In this document: piece after piece, positions 12,360 through 21,372 of the stretch
Position numbering within the stretch: the first letter of the stretch is position 1
Layout: each line of letters begins with the position of its first letter
Assembly: GCA_003427395.1 (NCBI GenBank)
Contig: BFEA01000332.1
Span: 1,324,438-1,357,343, forward strand
Length of the DNA stretch: 32,906 nt
Reading direction: 5' to 3'
Source: Chara braunii
Taxonomy: Eukaryota; Streptophyta; Charophyceae; Charales; Characeae
Program-made: the position numbers and the translations under genes
The notes under the pieces: model-generated
The model's database searches: none
Told to the model about the DNA's origin: nothing
Seen by the model: the letters and a program-made list of their open reading frames with translations, nothing else

Positions 12360-12379
12360 TGGCGCCGTTGCCGGGGATC
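12360..12379 (+). promoter_or_regulatory. Primer-binding site for tRNA-Asp
   Basis: TGGCGCCGTTGCCGGGGATC is complementary over all 20 nt to the 3' end (including CCA) of plant-type tRNA-Asp(GUC). It lies 2 nt after a CGACA LTR end and about 320 nt before the gag ATG. Reverse transcription of minus-strand DNA would start here. Confidence 0.85.
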
Positions 12380-12697
12380 TCGGCTGCCTACTGGGGTCCT
12401 TAAGAGAACGAACCCAGGTTAGGTGCAGGCTGACGATCTAGGCAAAACGACAAAGGTTTATAGGGTGGGATTGTTTTATATAAGGGGATTGTGTATAAGA
12501 TTATATTAAGGTCAAGTGATGTAGGACGTGACTCAAGGTTGTATCTTGGGCCTCGAATAACTAATGGTAGAAAGGGTAGCTAAACTTAGAGGTGATATGG
12601 TCCGGTATAGCGTAGGACGTGTCCCTTGAACTTGGTAAGTTGCTTACCGGTCTATCCTTCGTACTCCTAGCAGGTTGGTTAGCGAAAAGGGGTGAAG

Positions 12698-13681
12698 ATG
12701 CCGGACGCTGATGGAATCGAGCGTGGCCCGGGCGCCACGCTAGAAGATTTTGTCAAGGCACTCGAGAAGAGGGGTTGGCACGGCTACAGGTGCCAAAAAT
12801 CGACATCTTCTTGTTTGAAGGGGAGAGGGTGTCGCAGTGGTTGGAACTACTAGAGCAGGTTACGACCGAGGTGCCTGAGGCAGATAAATTCAAGTTCCTA
12901 CCCAGGTACGTCTGGTGGGAAACCCGGCCTGAAGTAATGAAAGTGGCTGCTGGAGCGGGGGGAGACTGGGCTAAGTTCAAGGCAGAAATGCAGAGGCAGT
13001 TCAAGTTAGGGGATGGCTTGTTAACGAAGACAGACTTGGAGATGTTGCAGCGAGACGAGTTCTCCACGATGGGAGCCTTCGCGACGGCATCTGAAAAGAT
13101 GGCAAAGAAAGTCCCAGGGTTGGCGGAGGAGGAACAATGTGCCACTTTCCTGGGGCATTTCAAGAATTGGGAGGCCTCGTCGCTGACCAAGAAGGTTGCG
13201 TTAGGAAAGAAGATGACTTGGGCCGCCATAAAGGAGGGCGTGATAGAAGGAGAACTGGACTAAGTAGACATCTTCCAAATGAGACAGGCTAGGAAGAAAA
13301 GAAAGGCCTTGGAAGCCACGACGAGCGACGGGCGAGACTTTAAAAAACTGATAGAAGATGCAGTGGCCCAGCTCGATGCAGAGAAAGAGGCAAAACGGAA
13401 AACCATGGCAGCGCCACAGACCGTAGGGAAAGCGAAAAAGGCAGTAGTGCAGGAAGAAGAAGAAGAGGAGGAAGAAGAGCCCGAGCCTCAGAAGCTGACC
13501 AAGGCTCAGAGGAAAGCGAGGAACTTGGCTCAAGGGGCTCAAGGCTCGGGGAGGGGTCAGGTCCCGCAGGCTGTGGCAATGCCCCCTCCTGAGTCGTCCC
13601 ATCAAGCTGCACCAGCACCCTATGGGCCGTGGCCAGGTCGTGGGTCTCCGAGCCATTGGCATGGGCACTGCTCATCCGCCC
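12698..13681 (+). pseudogene. gag-like gene of the plus-strand retrotransposon (interrupted)
   Basis: The ATG at 12698 opens a frame (MPDADGIERGPGATLEDFVK) that shifts near the GGGG at about 12767 into the main frame. The main frame runs 162 codons to a TAA at 13261, then continues in the same frame to 13681. The first part has the character of a retrotransposon gag capsid region: a VPKIDIFLFEGERVSQWLEL segment, then an alternating helical, Trp-rich stretch. The second part is a basic/acidic linker with a run of nine Glu and a KLTKAQRKARN segment. No zinc knuckle is present, because the gene is cut by the repeat at 13682. A frameshift, a stop and a truncation make it non-functional. Assignment rests on protein style, position after the PBS, and my impression of similar proteins in charophyte genomes. 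Confidence 0.6.
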
Positions 13682-14283
13682 CTATGTTTGATTGATTGAT
13701 GTCCTCAGCGGGCCAAATCAGTCGTTAACCACCAAATAAACGTCAGTTGCTGATGGACTTGCAAGCTTCCCTCACGTTTGCCCGTGTGTCCTTAAAAGCC
13801 TTTTGAATGTTGTCCGGAATGTAGAATAGCTGTCAATCTGAAGGGGCCTGGTTGACGGCCGATCAGAAAACTGTTTGCTCACTAAACGCTGCTGACTGAA
13901 TGCTGAAGAAGAATGTAGATTGACTGCAGATTAGAGAACTGACTACTTGCTGAAAGTTGTTGTTCTGATTACCGCTCTGAGGTGTTGTTCTGATTGACGA
14001 GGGATGCTAACTGAACACGGGTTCGAATGCTGCCCCTGGTGGCTGTTTTCCTGATTGCGATTTTCTGAATACTACCTTTCTGAATACTGATTCTTACTCC
14101 GGATGCTGTTTTCTGAATGCCTTTTCTGAACACTGACCCACCACCGATCAGAAGAACTGCCTGTTCCGCCAATCCTGGAGTCTGACTGAACACTGACCGA
14201 TGGTTGTTTGTCTGCAAGCTAGAGAACTGTCTGCCTGTTCATATAAGAGAAAGGAAAATAATTGTTGTTTGTTTACTGGAAAA
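13682..14283 (-). repeat. 602-bp direct repeat, left copy (possible LTR part)
   Basis: It aligns without gaps to 32305-32906 with about 27 mismatches by eye (roughly 95% identity), in the same orientation and 18,623 bp apart. It starts CTATGTTTGATTGATTGATG and interrupts the plus-strand gag. Its true length is unknown, because the right copy is cut by the window end. On the minus strand it contains a TTATATGA segment (near 14240) that could serve as a TATA box. It is rich in CTGA. Direct repeats flanking gag-pol suggest LTRs of one large element. However, no primer-binding site lies next to the right copy, so two separate copies of another repeat remain possible. Confidence 0.75.
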
Positions 14284-14837
14284 CTGGTTCTCTGAAAATT
14301 CGTTGTATGCCGCTCCACTGGCAGCGTTAACCTCTGCGCACTGATAACACTGCCTAGAGCTTACCGGTACTGACAACGCCAAACACCAAGCTAAGTGTCA
14401 TTGTGCCTGGTCTCTTGTTATCTGAGTCTGGCTTCTAATTGTCTGAGTNGGTTTCCTNACCGTCTGAGCTGGTTTTGATGCTAGCCGAGTACTGATCAGA
14501 TTATAGACCACCAACACGCAGACAACTTTAATATCCAGACCTCAGCTTGAATAGCAACATTCGAGCACTGACTGGTCTCCTACCGAGAATCAGGGGAGAA
14601 CCCGGTATTTAGATGTTGGATTATGCTTGTTGTCTGACTGATACTCAGACGCCTAATGAATGCTCAACATTATGAGTACTAGTTGTACGCTAAGACAGAT
14701 AATGCTCAAGTGCTGGATGAGAGTTTTGTCGGATAACCAGACTCTTGAAGTCGTAACGCACACTAATCTCACTGATTCGTCCCCCGCTACATCTGACAAC
14801 GCACCGCCGGTAATCTTTCCTCTCCTTACTCCCACAG
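14284..14837. other. CTGA-rich DNA; possible polypurine tract at its right end
   Basis: This continues the CTGA/CTGAG-rich composition of the 602-bp repeat, with N at about 14449 and 14458. At 14813-14834 the minus strand reads GGGAGTAAGGAGAGGAAAGA directly after the stop of the 14838-15086 ORF, where a retrotransposon polypurine tract could lie. No gene is seen. Confidence 0.3.
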
Positions 14838-15086
14838 TTAGACACTAAGGACCTCTCGTGCCCGGTCCACCGTTTCTACATATGAGATAGTGCTATGCAA
14901 TCGCCCGTCCGACTCATAAAGGTAGACAGTATATTCCACAAACCTCTGATCTTTCACTACCTCTAGCACTCTCCTTCTCATCAACCCCAAGATGTACGGG
15001 AATCTTTCGAGTGCTTTCTCCTCCCAGACACCCTTTTTGTCCAGGAAAAGGGAGTAGGTCATTCTCACCCAGTCTGTGCTTTCCAT
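14838..15086 (-). CDS. Accessory ORF, family B (unknown), 82 codons
   Basis: It starts at an ATG in good context (ACCATGG) and ends in TAA. Its C-terminal half (RRRVLEVVKDQRFVEYTVYL, then SYVETVDRAREVL) resembles the family-B ORFs upstream of gag at 28593-28853 and 28323-28589. All three have an Arg-rich helix, a short beta-like segment with Tyr, and a final SxARR/DRAR motif. I recognise no known domain. It is on the same strand as the gypsy gag-pol but downstream of it, and a purine-rich tract follows the stop. The similarity is judged by eye and is modest. Confidence 0.4.
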   Translation of the reverse strand: MESTDWVRMTYSLFLDKKGVWEEKALERFPYILGLMRRRVLEVVKDQRFVEYTVYLYESDGRLHSTISYVETVDRAREVLSV

Positions 15087-16281
15087 GGTTGTCCCGCCCC
15101 CTTCTTAACCTCAACTTTGGGTCTGCAGGGCACAAGGTGGCAAGAGGGCTGCAAATGTTTCTCTCGGAACTCGATTGTGTTATTCTCACTTTGCTCGCAG
15201 CACTGATCCTCAGTCACGTGCAGAACGGACCCTAGGGTAATCAGTCAAAAATACGTGACTCTGACAGATGACTGTTAGATTACTAATCTGTCGTAGCTTG
15301 CCAGAAATGAAACTTATCGTTTTAGATTCAGACAAGTATTCAAGGATGAAAAGGAGGCTCTCTATACCTCTTTTTGCCCGAAAGCCGAGACTTCGGACTT
15401 AGGGTGAGTTTGACTGAGTCTTATCAGGTCCCATCTAAGAGTTCGAATATCCGGTACCATGAACTCAAATGACAAAGCCCTGCCGGTTCAATCACCCGTA
15501 CACTACGCGGTATCAACCAGAGTTTTCTGGGTTGAGTACTCAACCTTAAACATAGCCCACTCATAACACACAGACAGATCGGACTAGTTGAACCACTCTA
15601 ATTAAAAGTTCGGTATGACCGGGGCTCAGAGTCCGAGTTTTCCACCTAAAATCCGACACCTGGCATTTGACTGAATCGTATTCGGATCAGATGAGAACTG
15701 ACAAAGCAGGGTCTCTGAGAAGGTTGTCCTGATACTCGAGCCACTGTTGATTGCTCAAATGGTCAACGAAGGGCAAACGTCTTTTGAGACAGGAAGAGCA
15801 GGGTGCATACAGCCCATTAGCAGAACGTGACTATGACCCTGCTGACTATAAGGGACCACTCAGTTTTCTCTCCCTTTTTGGGTTGAAGCTAGAACCGATC
15901 CGAATCATTTAGGCACTTAGTCTCCATCAAGTAGGAATTTAGCGAGGACATAAGAAATCCTTCTTAGTATTGCTTTTCCTTTCCCCATACATTCGAAAGT
16001 CAGGTCACAGATAGTAATCAAAAGAAAATTGTCCCCTTACTCCCCTTGACATACAAAAAAAAAAAAAAAAAAACATTCAAGCATGCATTCGTCCACTCAC
16101 ATGGGCACACACAAGCTTATAAGACCGTGTACTCAATCTTTCTTAGGTCACAGGGAAACTTCGACAGTTACAGGCAGGCATTCGATTGGACGAGTGTGTG
16201 TAGGCTCAAACGNCCATATGCTCATGCGGTCATACAATGTAGCCGTGGGGTGCAGTCACACGATGTGATCACACGTTGCAA
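15087..16281. other. No gene recognised; A19 run
   Basis: Non-coding looking DNA rich in CTGA/GACT-type words. A minus-strand polypurine candidate lies near 15864-15885 (AAAAAGGGAGAGAAAAC followed by TGAG). A run of 19 A lies at 16055-16073, and an N at 16213. No credible ORF. Confidence 0.35.
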
Positions 16282-16515
16282 TCACTCGATGAAAAGGGAG
16301 GGTCTGATTCCCCGTTGTGTTTGCAACCTTCGTCTTTGAGGAGCATAAAACGCATGAATACGAGGATTGCACGTCCCTTTGGCCTTACCAAGTAAGTCAA
16401 ATAAGCCACCTAACGCGAGTAGTACTTCCCAGTAGACAATAGCTTGGTCATACCAATGCCAAAGATACTCAACTCCAGTTTCACTAAATACTTGAATTAA
16501 CCTCCTGTACGCCAC
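16282..16515 (-). CDS. Unknown minus-strand ORF, possibly accessory family
   Basis: A 77-codon frame with a Trp/Tyr/Leu-rich middle (EYLWHWYDQAIVYWEVLLAL) and a basic C-terminal half. The segment YWEVLLALGGLFDLLGKAKG is loosely like the end of the family-A module at 31614-32253 (YWGGLVDLAKRYRS). That is too weak to assign it. It is on the same strand as the other accessory ORFs and may be a decayed fragment. Confidence 0.2.
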   Translation of the reverse strand: MAYRRLIQVFSETGVEYLWHWYDQAIVYWEVLLALGGLFDLLGKAKGTCNPRIHAFYAPQRRRLQTQRGIRPSLFIE

Positions 16516-16856
16516 ACGCGCGTTTTCATTCGTAGTTACGAGCAGGTGCTGCCCTCCTGTCCGCCCGCATACACACTCTACAGAAAATTTAACTCTTTGT
16601 CACAACACAACGTGACCGGTTAGCAACGATCATTTGCACAGTTTCACCAGACCAAGAGGGAGACTAAAATTAGTGGAAACAAAAAAAGTTATTTTGCGGC
16701 GATCAGCATCTTATCTGAAGACATGACCATGACAGTTGTAAAAGGAACGCGTCGATGACCTCTGATTGCTATCCCCTTTACATATTGAAAATCACATGAT
16801 GATGGTGAAACAGGTAGTCGTCAGAGAGGGTGCATCAACTGGCAAACAAGATGATC

Positions 16857-17177
16857 TTAAGAGAATGAAGAGTCCCTCCTTCTCGCTGGTTTTGCCTGCC
16901 TCAAAGTCTCTTTACACACAAGACGGCTGGCCTCCCTCACGCTGACCCCGCTTTCGCCGTATGAAATGTGCACGCTGAACTCATCAACAGCCTGGTCATG
17001 ACTCGCAAGAACACACTGAACCCACGGCGCAAGCTGGGCGCCGAAGCATTCAGGAGGCTGGTCACGAAGAACGGAGCGCGAGAACTCGACAAGGTCAAGC
17101 TCGCCAAATGGCATTTTGAAAAAGCATATCCAAACTAGCCACTCTCGAATGAAACTAAGCGCCCCCCTGTAGCGCAC
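16857..17177 (-). CDS. Accessory ORF, probable family B, 106 codons
   Basis: It is unrecognised by domain. The order ELDLVEFSRSVLRD, then WVQCVLASHDQAVDEFSVHI, then SYGESGVSVREASRLV parallels the 28593-28853 ORF (LDELEFLQPFF, then ALRIVTDQTEINYLLKVV, then SYHASRERVSLARR). The N-terminus is hydrophobic with several Trp. The C-terminus is basic. The frame is intact over this length but the true start is uncertain. Confidence 0.35.
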   Translation of the reverse strand: MRYRGALSFIREWLVWICFFKMPFGELDLVEFSRSVLRDQPPECFGAQLAPWVQCVLASHDQAVDEFSVHISYGESGVSVREASRLVCKETLRQAKPARRRDSSFS

Positions 17178-17556
17178 GTCCTCTCAGTCCGTTCTCCGCA
17201 CATGTAACTGCCTTGCTCGCTCGCACAGTCTCCTCTCTCTTTTCTTTCGCAAGTCTCCCTGTCTTGCACTATGGCGTCCGGACAGCCCATCTCGCGCCAC
17301 GTAGATCAGGCACGGGCATGACTGCCTCGCGCTTGTCTGTCTTCTTCCGTTGACCTCCCCGCTTTATCAGACTACCACGCGTGTGTCGGGTGTACTGCCC
17401 ACTCTCACTCACACACCTCTTGTTGACCGCCCTCTTGCTCCTCCCAGGGCGCGCCACGTGTCAGACGAATATCCGCACATGTGCCCTTACCACGACACTT
17501 GCCTCAGCCTCCCTGTTTCGGGTTTCGTCCCGTTCACACTCTTACTCGCGCGTTTC
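17178..17556. other. No gene recognised; pyrimidine-rich plus strand
   Basis: Plus-strand frames here (for example 17350-17832) are Ser/Pro/Leu/Arg-rich and run antisense to the accessory ORF at 17557-18090. I take them as shadows. Confidence 0.4.
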
Positions 17557-18090
17557 TCAGACTTGTCTTTTCCCCTTGCTCGGCTTCTCCCCCGTCCCGC
17601 GACCCCGGGGTGTCAGTTGTCGCGAGCTTACCTCGGGTCCCCCCTCTACTGGGTTTGCCGCTCGGTGATGCTTCTGGATCTCACCAGGCCTGTTCCAGGG
17701 CCTGAGATCCATCTCTCGGTCTGCATCACTCATCTCACTCTCCCCTCCCGAGTGTCTGTCCTGGTGGATCTGCTCCATGTTCGCCGTATCCATCGAGGTT
17801 TCAGTTTCGTGGTAAGCCACCGTTATCCGTAGCCTAGCCGTCACTCCGTCCCGTCTGCAGCGTCTCTCCGCTCGGTCTCTCGCCTCCAAAATCGTATCCT
17901 GCAGCTTCGGGTTAGTTCGCATCTCCCCCTCTCGTGCTCCCTCCACGTTGATCTTGAGTACCAGCTCATCTCCACCGTCATAATTGAGTATGACGGTAAT
18001 CCAGGGCCCTTCCCCGGACACAGACTTCCAACGGGCCTGGTGGTACCAGTACCCAGGCCTATAGCCGTGCAGCGCCATGATTGGTCTCAA
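17557..18090 (-). CDS. Accessory ORF, probable family B, long form, 177 codons
   Basis: This is the longest intact ORF of the left-hand group. The N-terminal part has GYRPGYWYHQARWKSVSGEG. A mostly beta-like segment (WITVILNYDGGDELVLKINV) follows, then an Arg-rich helix (LEARDRAERRCRRDG) and RLRITVAYHETETSM. The helix plus beta order matches the other family-B members. The last ~65 residues are a hydrophilic Asp/Glu/Arg/Pro-rich tail that the shorter members lack. No known domain is recognised. A start at the internal ATG (residue 5) is equally possible. Confidence 0.4.
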   Translation of the reverse strand: MRPIMALHGYRPGYWYHQARWKSVSGEGPWITVILNYDGGDELVLKINVEGAREGEMRTNPKLQDTILEARDRAERRCRRDGVTARLRITVAYHETETSMDTANMEQIHQDRHSGGESEMSDADREMDLRPWNRPGEIQKHHRAANPVEGGPEVSSRQLTPRGRGTGEKPSKGKRQV

Positions 18091-18405
18091 AATTAGACAA
18101 AGCCTTGGTCCTAGGCACAGACAATCGACACCCGGTAAACGCCTGCTATTTTGTACCCTTCACCTCGGTTGATTGGTGCTCGCACAACAAAAGTGGCTGG
18201 TGCGCTAACGTCACGAAGCAGTCCGCTAACGCCCTCCTAATCAGCCACTAGATAGCCAAGTCTCAGTCCTCTTTTCCCTTTTTATGCGATCGGTTGTATG
18301 TTGTGGCCCCAACGTTCTAAACGAGGTACCCTCTGAAACTCTGCTCATCAGTAACCCGGGGCCATATAATTAATTAAATGAAATAGACAATAGAATAAAA
18401 ACGGA
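18091..18405. other. No gene; possible polypurine tract
   Basis: No ORF is convincing. On the minus strand near 18260-18285, TAAAAAGGGAAAAGAGGAC is followed by TGAG. This resembles a polypurine tract next to an LTR start and is similar to the ones near 15864-15885 and 22764-22775. AT-rich DNA lies at 18365-18420. Confidence 0.25.
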
Positions 18406-18624
18406 TCAAAATAAAAATAGTGAAGTCTCAGTGACCGCCGGCGACTGCAGACTTTCTGCTATCGACCCCTGTTGCTTCGCCTCGCCGAGAAGCGACTGCA
18501 ACCCTGAAGCGGTGGTCCCATAATGGGATACCAGCTTGCGTATTTCCACCTTCAAAGCTCGCCGCCGACCCGTTACTGTTGGGTACCAGTGTCCGATGGC
18601 AAGGAGGGGCTTATGACCCTCCAT
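18406..18624 (-). pseudogene. N-terminal fragment of a family-B-like ORF
   Basis: A 72-codon frame. Residues 3-28 (ending GHWYPTVTGRRRALKVE) parallel the N-terminus of the 17557-18090 ORF (GYWYHQARWKSVSGEG). After about residue 40 the similarity ends and the sequence becomes Ser/Gln-rich. I read it as a truncated paralogue. The match is short. Confidence 0.25.
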
Positions 18625-18699
18625 GAGGGGGGTGATAAGCTTCCTACCGATGCGGCCGCGGGTCGCCCCTCTTTTGAGGTTTCATCGCGCAACACTCAA

Positions 18700-19196
18700 T
18701 CGGGGTACATTCACAGACAGGATACTTGTGTCCGGCCATCGTAGGCCGCAGACCACAAAACCGGTAATTCGAACCGTTCAGCTTTCCCGCGAAGTGACTG
18801 AAAACGAAAAGGGAGGGCCGCGCCTCAAAAATCGGTAAAGTAATAATAATAATAATAATAATGATAATAATCGCAGGAAAAGGAAAGGTGGCAATTCGAA
18901 TTTCCTCCGCGAAGCAGTCCCGCCTGGATAGTGGTGCGAGTCCACGCACAAATCTAAATCCCAACTTTTCGACCCTTTTCCCCTTTTTCCAGGTCGCTGT
19001 ATCTATCCCTTAACATGGCTACTGGGGTCCCACCACGCAGTTNGAACGAGCAGGTCCGGCACAGGTGATATGCGAGGGGTNGGTGAGGCCTAGACCATGA
19101 GACCGCAGTCGCAGTCCAAAANCTGAATCGACGGCCTCCCTACAAAGTGACGGGANCCAAGAAAAGGGANATTCTAGCCTGAAAACTGGTAAATCA

Positions 19197-19238
<42 letters not shown>

Positions 19239-19240
19239 GT
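18700..19240. repeat. Two diverged copies of a ~359-bp unit, each with a (TAA)n run
   Basis: TAA runs lie at 18839-18871 and 19198-19238. About 100 bp before each run aligns: GCGAAGTGACTGAAAACGAA against ACAAAGTGACGGGANCCAAG, followed by AAAAATCGGTAAA against AAAACTGGTAAA. The minus-strand translations also correspond (TLPIFEARPSLF against TDLPVFRLExPF). This looks like a tandem duplication or two insertions of a TAA-tailed repeat. Five N calls lie in the second copy. Confidence 0.5.
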
Positions 19241-20219
19241 AAAGAAAAGAGAAAAACTCAACGGTATAGTGACCCGATATCACTAGATTATCCCAGATTA
19301 AAGCAAGGGTCACGATCTAAGTGCAGTTCCGACGCTCAGCTTTCCTTTTTNCCTCTGCACATTTTATTTTATTTTATTCCCTTTATCAATTGACNTGTTC
19401 CGTGTACATATCCCATAACCCTGTACAGGGGCGCTTGGNGCGCAGTTGAAAAGACTGAGCCAGTCTTCTCACCTCCNCGTCCCAGGGCGAACCCGGCGGC
19501 TACNACGGNCACAGGCNGGTTGTGCNCTGCTGTACANCAGGGCGCNGAGCCTGTGTGGANCAATGGAAAGCCCTGCGGNGCACCTTTTTGCTAAGGCTAC
19601 GCCAACAGGGTTGGTCCGTACTGAGACACATTGCAAGTACCAGGCCTACAGGGGTTCGGAAACTATCCAGCGAGCCGCGGGCCACAGAATGAAATATCGA
19701 TACCGGGTAGAGACTTTGGCACACAGAGGAGGGCCGGGATACCGCAGCCTCCGACATAATACCAAACCCCCACCCAGCGTCCCCGCTGGGTCGAAACATA
19801 TTGCGTTTGAGTATAAAACCAGCACAGTAGATAACTTCCTCATTACTTTCCAATCGAGCTTCGTTGTGGTACCCGCACTGTGGCTTTGCGCTGTCAGTTT
19901 CCTGCCTTCCTCTTTAACGTTCACTCTTCCCTTTTGCGTCCCCCTTTTTCCGCGCTCTCCTATCTTTCTCCGCGTTTGCCATCTCTCTGCACTTATTCCC
20001 TTCCTCTGCACTAGTTTTTTTCTCCCTGCGCTTACTTTTCTTCTAGCGCTCATCTTCTCTCTTACGTAGTATGCCGTAATCCCCCATAGTCGGCGCACTC
20101 CCGCTTTCAAGAATCATCTTCATCATCGTAAACCTCAATCACACAACCTTCCTGGTCATAGCTTTTAACGTTAAATTTTGTCATTTATCTTCTCTTTTAA
20201 CAACAATCTCACGTGCATC
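19241..20219. other. No gene; cluster of single N calls
   Basis: Twelve isolated N lie between about 19351 and 19579, which suggests a collapsed or ambiguous repeat. A pyrimidine-rich stretch (about 19900-20070) with recurring C/T-rich and CGCT words makes basic low-complexity frames on the minus strand (19646-20110). I do not call those frames a gene. Confidence 0.4.
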
Positions 20220-20690
20220 ATGCCTGAGGCACGCCGCAGACAGGGTAGAGGAAGGGGAGGAAGAGGGTGGAAAGCGAAAGAAGAGCCGTCAGCTAGGGCA
20301 CGACGGGATTATACCTCAGAGGAGGAGGAAGAGGAGGAGCCACGAGGCTACGGCCGCCCAAGGCCATACCCCCGCTATTCGCTACCAGGGTGGTACGAGA
20401 GGACCCCATCTCCTGATTGGATGGAGTTCCTCCGTAAAAAAATTGAGGCGCGCTACGGTACACCTAGCGCCTCTTCACCTCCTTACATCCCTAGAGCTCC
20501 TTCCACCCCCGTTGTAAGCAAGGCCATAGTGCCTGCCCCACCTTCCTCTATCCAATGTACTGTCTCGTCACCTCATCATCCTGGACATTGTATTCTTTTT
20601 AGCATTTTCTTCCTCCTCTTTCTTTTCCAGCTTGAACTCATGGTCATCTTATACGTCTTGTATAAGCACGATTTCTTCTCAGCTCTTTGA
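20220..20690 (+). CDS. Hypothetical RG-rich and Glu-rich protein
   Basis: The ATG at 20220 opens a frame beginning MPEARRRQGRGRGGRGW. It is followed by a seven-Glu run, an Arg/Pro/Tyr-rich segment (GYGRPRPYPRYSLPGW) and a Trp/Arg helix (DWMEFLRKKIEARYG). This is organised low-complexity typical of an RNA- or nucleic-acid-binding disordered region. No family is recognised. A possible intron lies between a GT at 20514 and an AG at 20630 (117 nt, pyrimidine-rich before the AG). The frame stays open through it, and the last part is otherwise hydrophobic. It runs opposite to gag-pol. It could be the start of a gag of another plus-strand element. Confidence 0.4.
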   Translation: MPEARRRQGRGRGGRGWKAKEEPSARARRDYTSEEEEEEEPRGYGRPRPYPRYSLPGWYERTPSPDWMEFLRKKIEARYGTPSASSPPYIPRAPSTPVVSKAIVPAPPSSIQCTVSSPHHPGHCILFSIFFLLFLFQLELMVILYVLYKHDFFSAL

Positions 20691-20967
20691 GTCTGATTTC
20701 GGCTCATAAAATTTTCAGTTCACTGTCCACTCCATAGCGTCCCAGGCCTGAGAGTTTGGCTTCCTTAAGGCCAGGGATGCAGGTTCCTCGTGAACCAGGC
20801 CGCTTGTCGGCCACCAAATAAAATTTTAAGAAGGATTTTGTCTGCTTGTTTATCCTGTTCAACTGTTGGTCTTTCACATGGAGGTTACCTTAGCTCTTGA
20901 TCAGGCATCTATGCCAGGGATGACCCAAGTAACGGGGGTACTCACTCTGTCTGCCATGCTGGAAATA

Positions 20968-21150
20968 GGGCATACCAAACCCTCTTTTCTGTTCTCTGGT
21001 CTGAGTGAGACGTCTTCTCAGCTTCTCGAGCACCTGATGGGGATACCAAACCCTTGTTTTCTTTCTCTGGTTTGAGAGAGGCGTCTCCTCAACTTCTCAG
21101 ATAAAAGGGATAGGATACCAAACCCTTTTTATTTTCTCTGGTCTGGGAAC
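20968..21150 (+). repeat. ~72-bp tandem repeat, three units (last one partial)
   Basis: Each unit has ATACCAAACCCT, a T-rich stretch, CTCTGGT(C/T)TGAG and GACGTCTTCTCA-like sequence. Units start near 20971, 21042 and 21114. The third is shortened after CTCTGGTCTG. Confidence 0.7.
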
Positions 21151-21372
21151 TTCAAATAAATATTTGTACACCTGCAAAATCAGCGAGTCCCACAGACAAC
21201 AACCATGCCCCAGCAGGCAGACCCTCTGACAACCAGCACTCAAGCATTAACAAATTAAAATAAAAACCCATAAATAAATTAATAAATAATAATCAATAAA
21301 ATACATAACAACTCTTCACACCCAAGATTTATTGATTGCCTTGATTTCGGCCCACCATTGACCAGGAATGCC

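Larger units (their letters stand above)
12358..13681 (+). mobile_element. 5' fragment of a plus-strand LTR retrotransposon
   Basis: The order is LTR end, tRNA-Asp primer-binding site, a ~320-nt leader and a decayed gag, all on the plus strand. The gag is cut at 13681 exactly where the 602-bp repeat begins, and no protease, reverse transcriptase or integrase follows on this strand. The remainder was therefore displaced or lost by an insertion, or the join is an assembly artefact. tRNA-Asp priming is known from plant Ty3/gypsy lineages such as Athila/Tat, so that superfamily is likely but not proved. Confidence 0.65.

Noticed and set aside
14019-14035. Pol III B box in the 602-bp repeat (GGTTCGAATGC)
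   Set aside because: No A box at a suitable distance and the 3' part departs from consensus.
13682-14283. CRISPR-like or tandem array from CTGA words
   Set aside because: The words are degenerate with no fixed spacing and the genome is eukaryotic.
17350-17832. 160-codon plus-strand ORF
   Set aside because: Low-complexity Ser/Pro/Leu/Arg frame antisense to the minus-strand ORF 17557-18090.
19646-20110. 154-codon basic minus-strand ORF
   Set aside because: Its basic repeats come from a pyrimidine-rich plus-strand stretch; no motif and N-rich surroundings.
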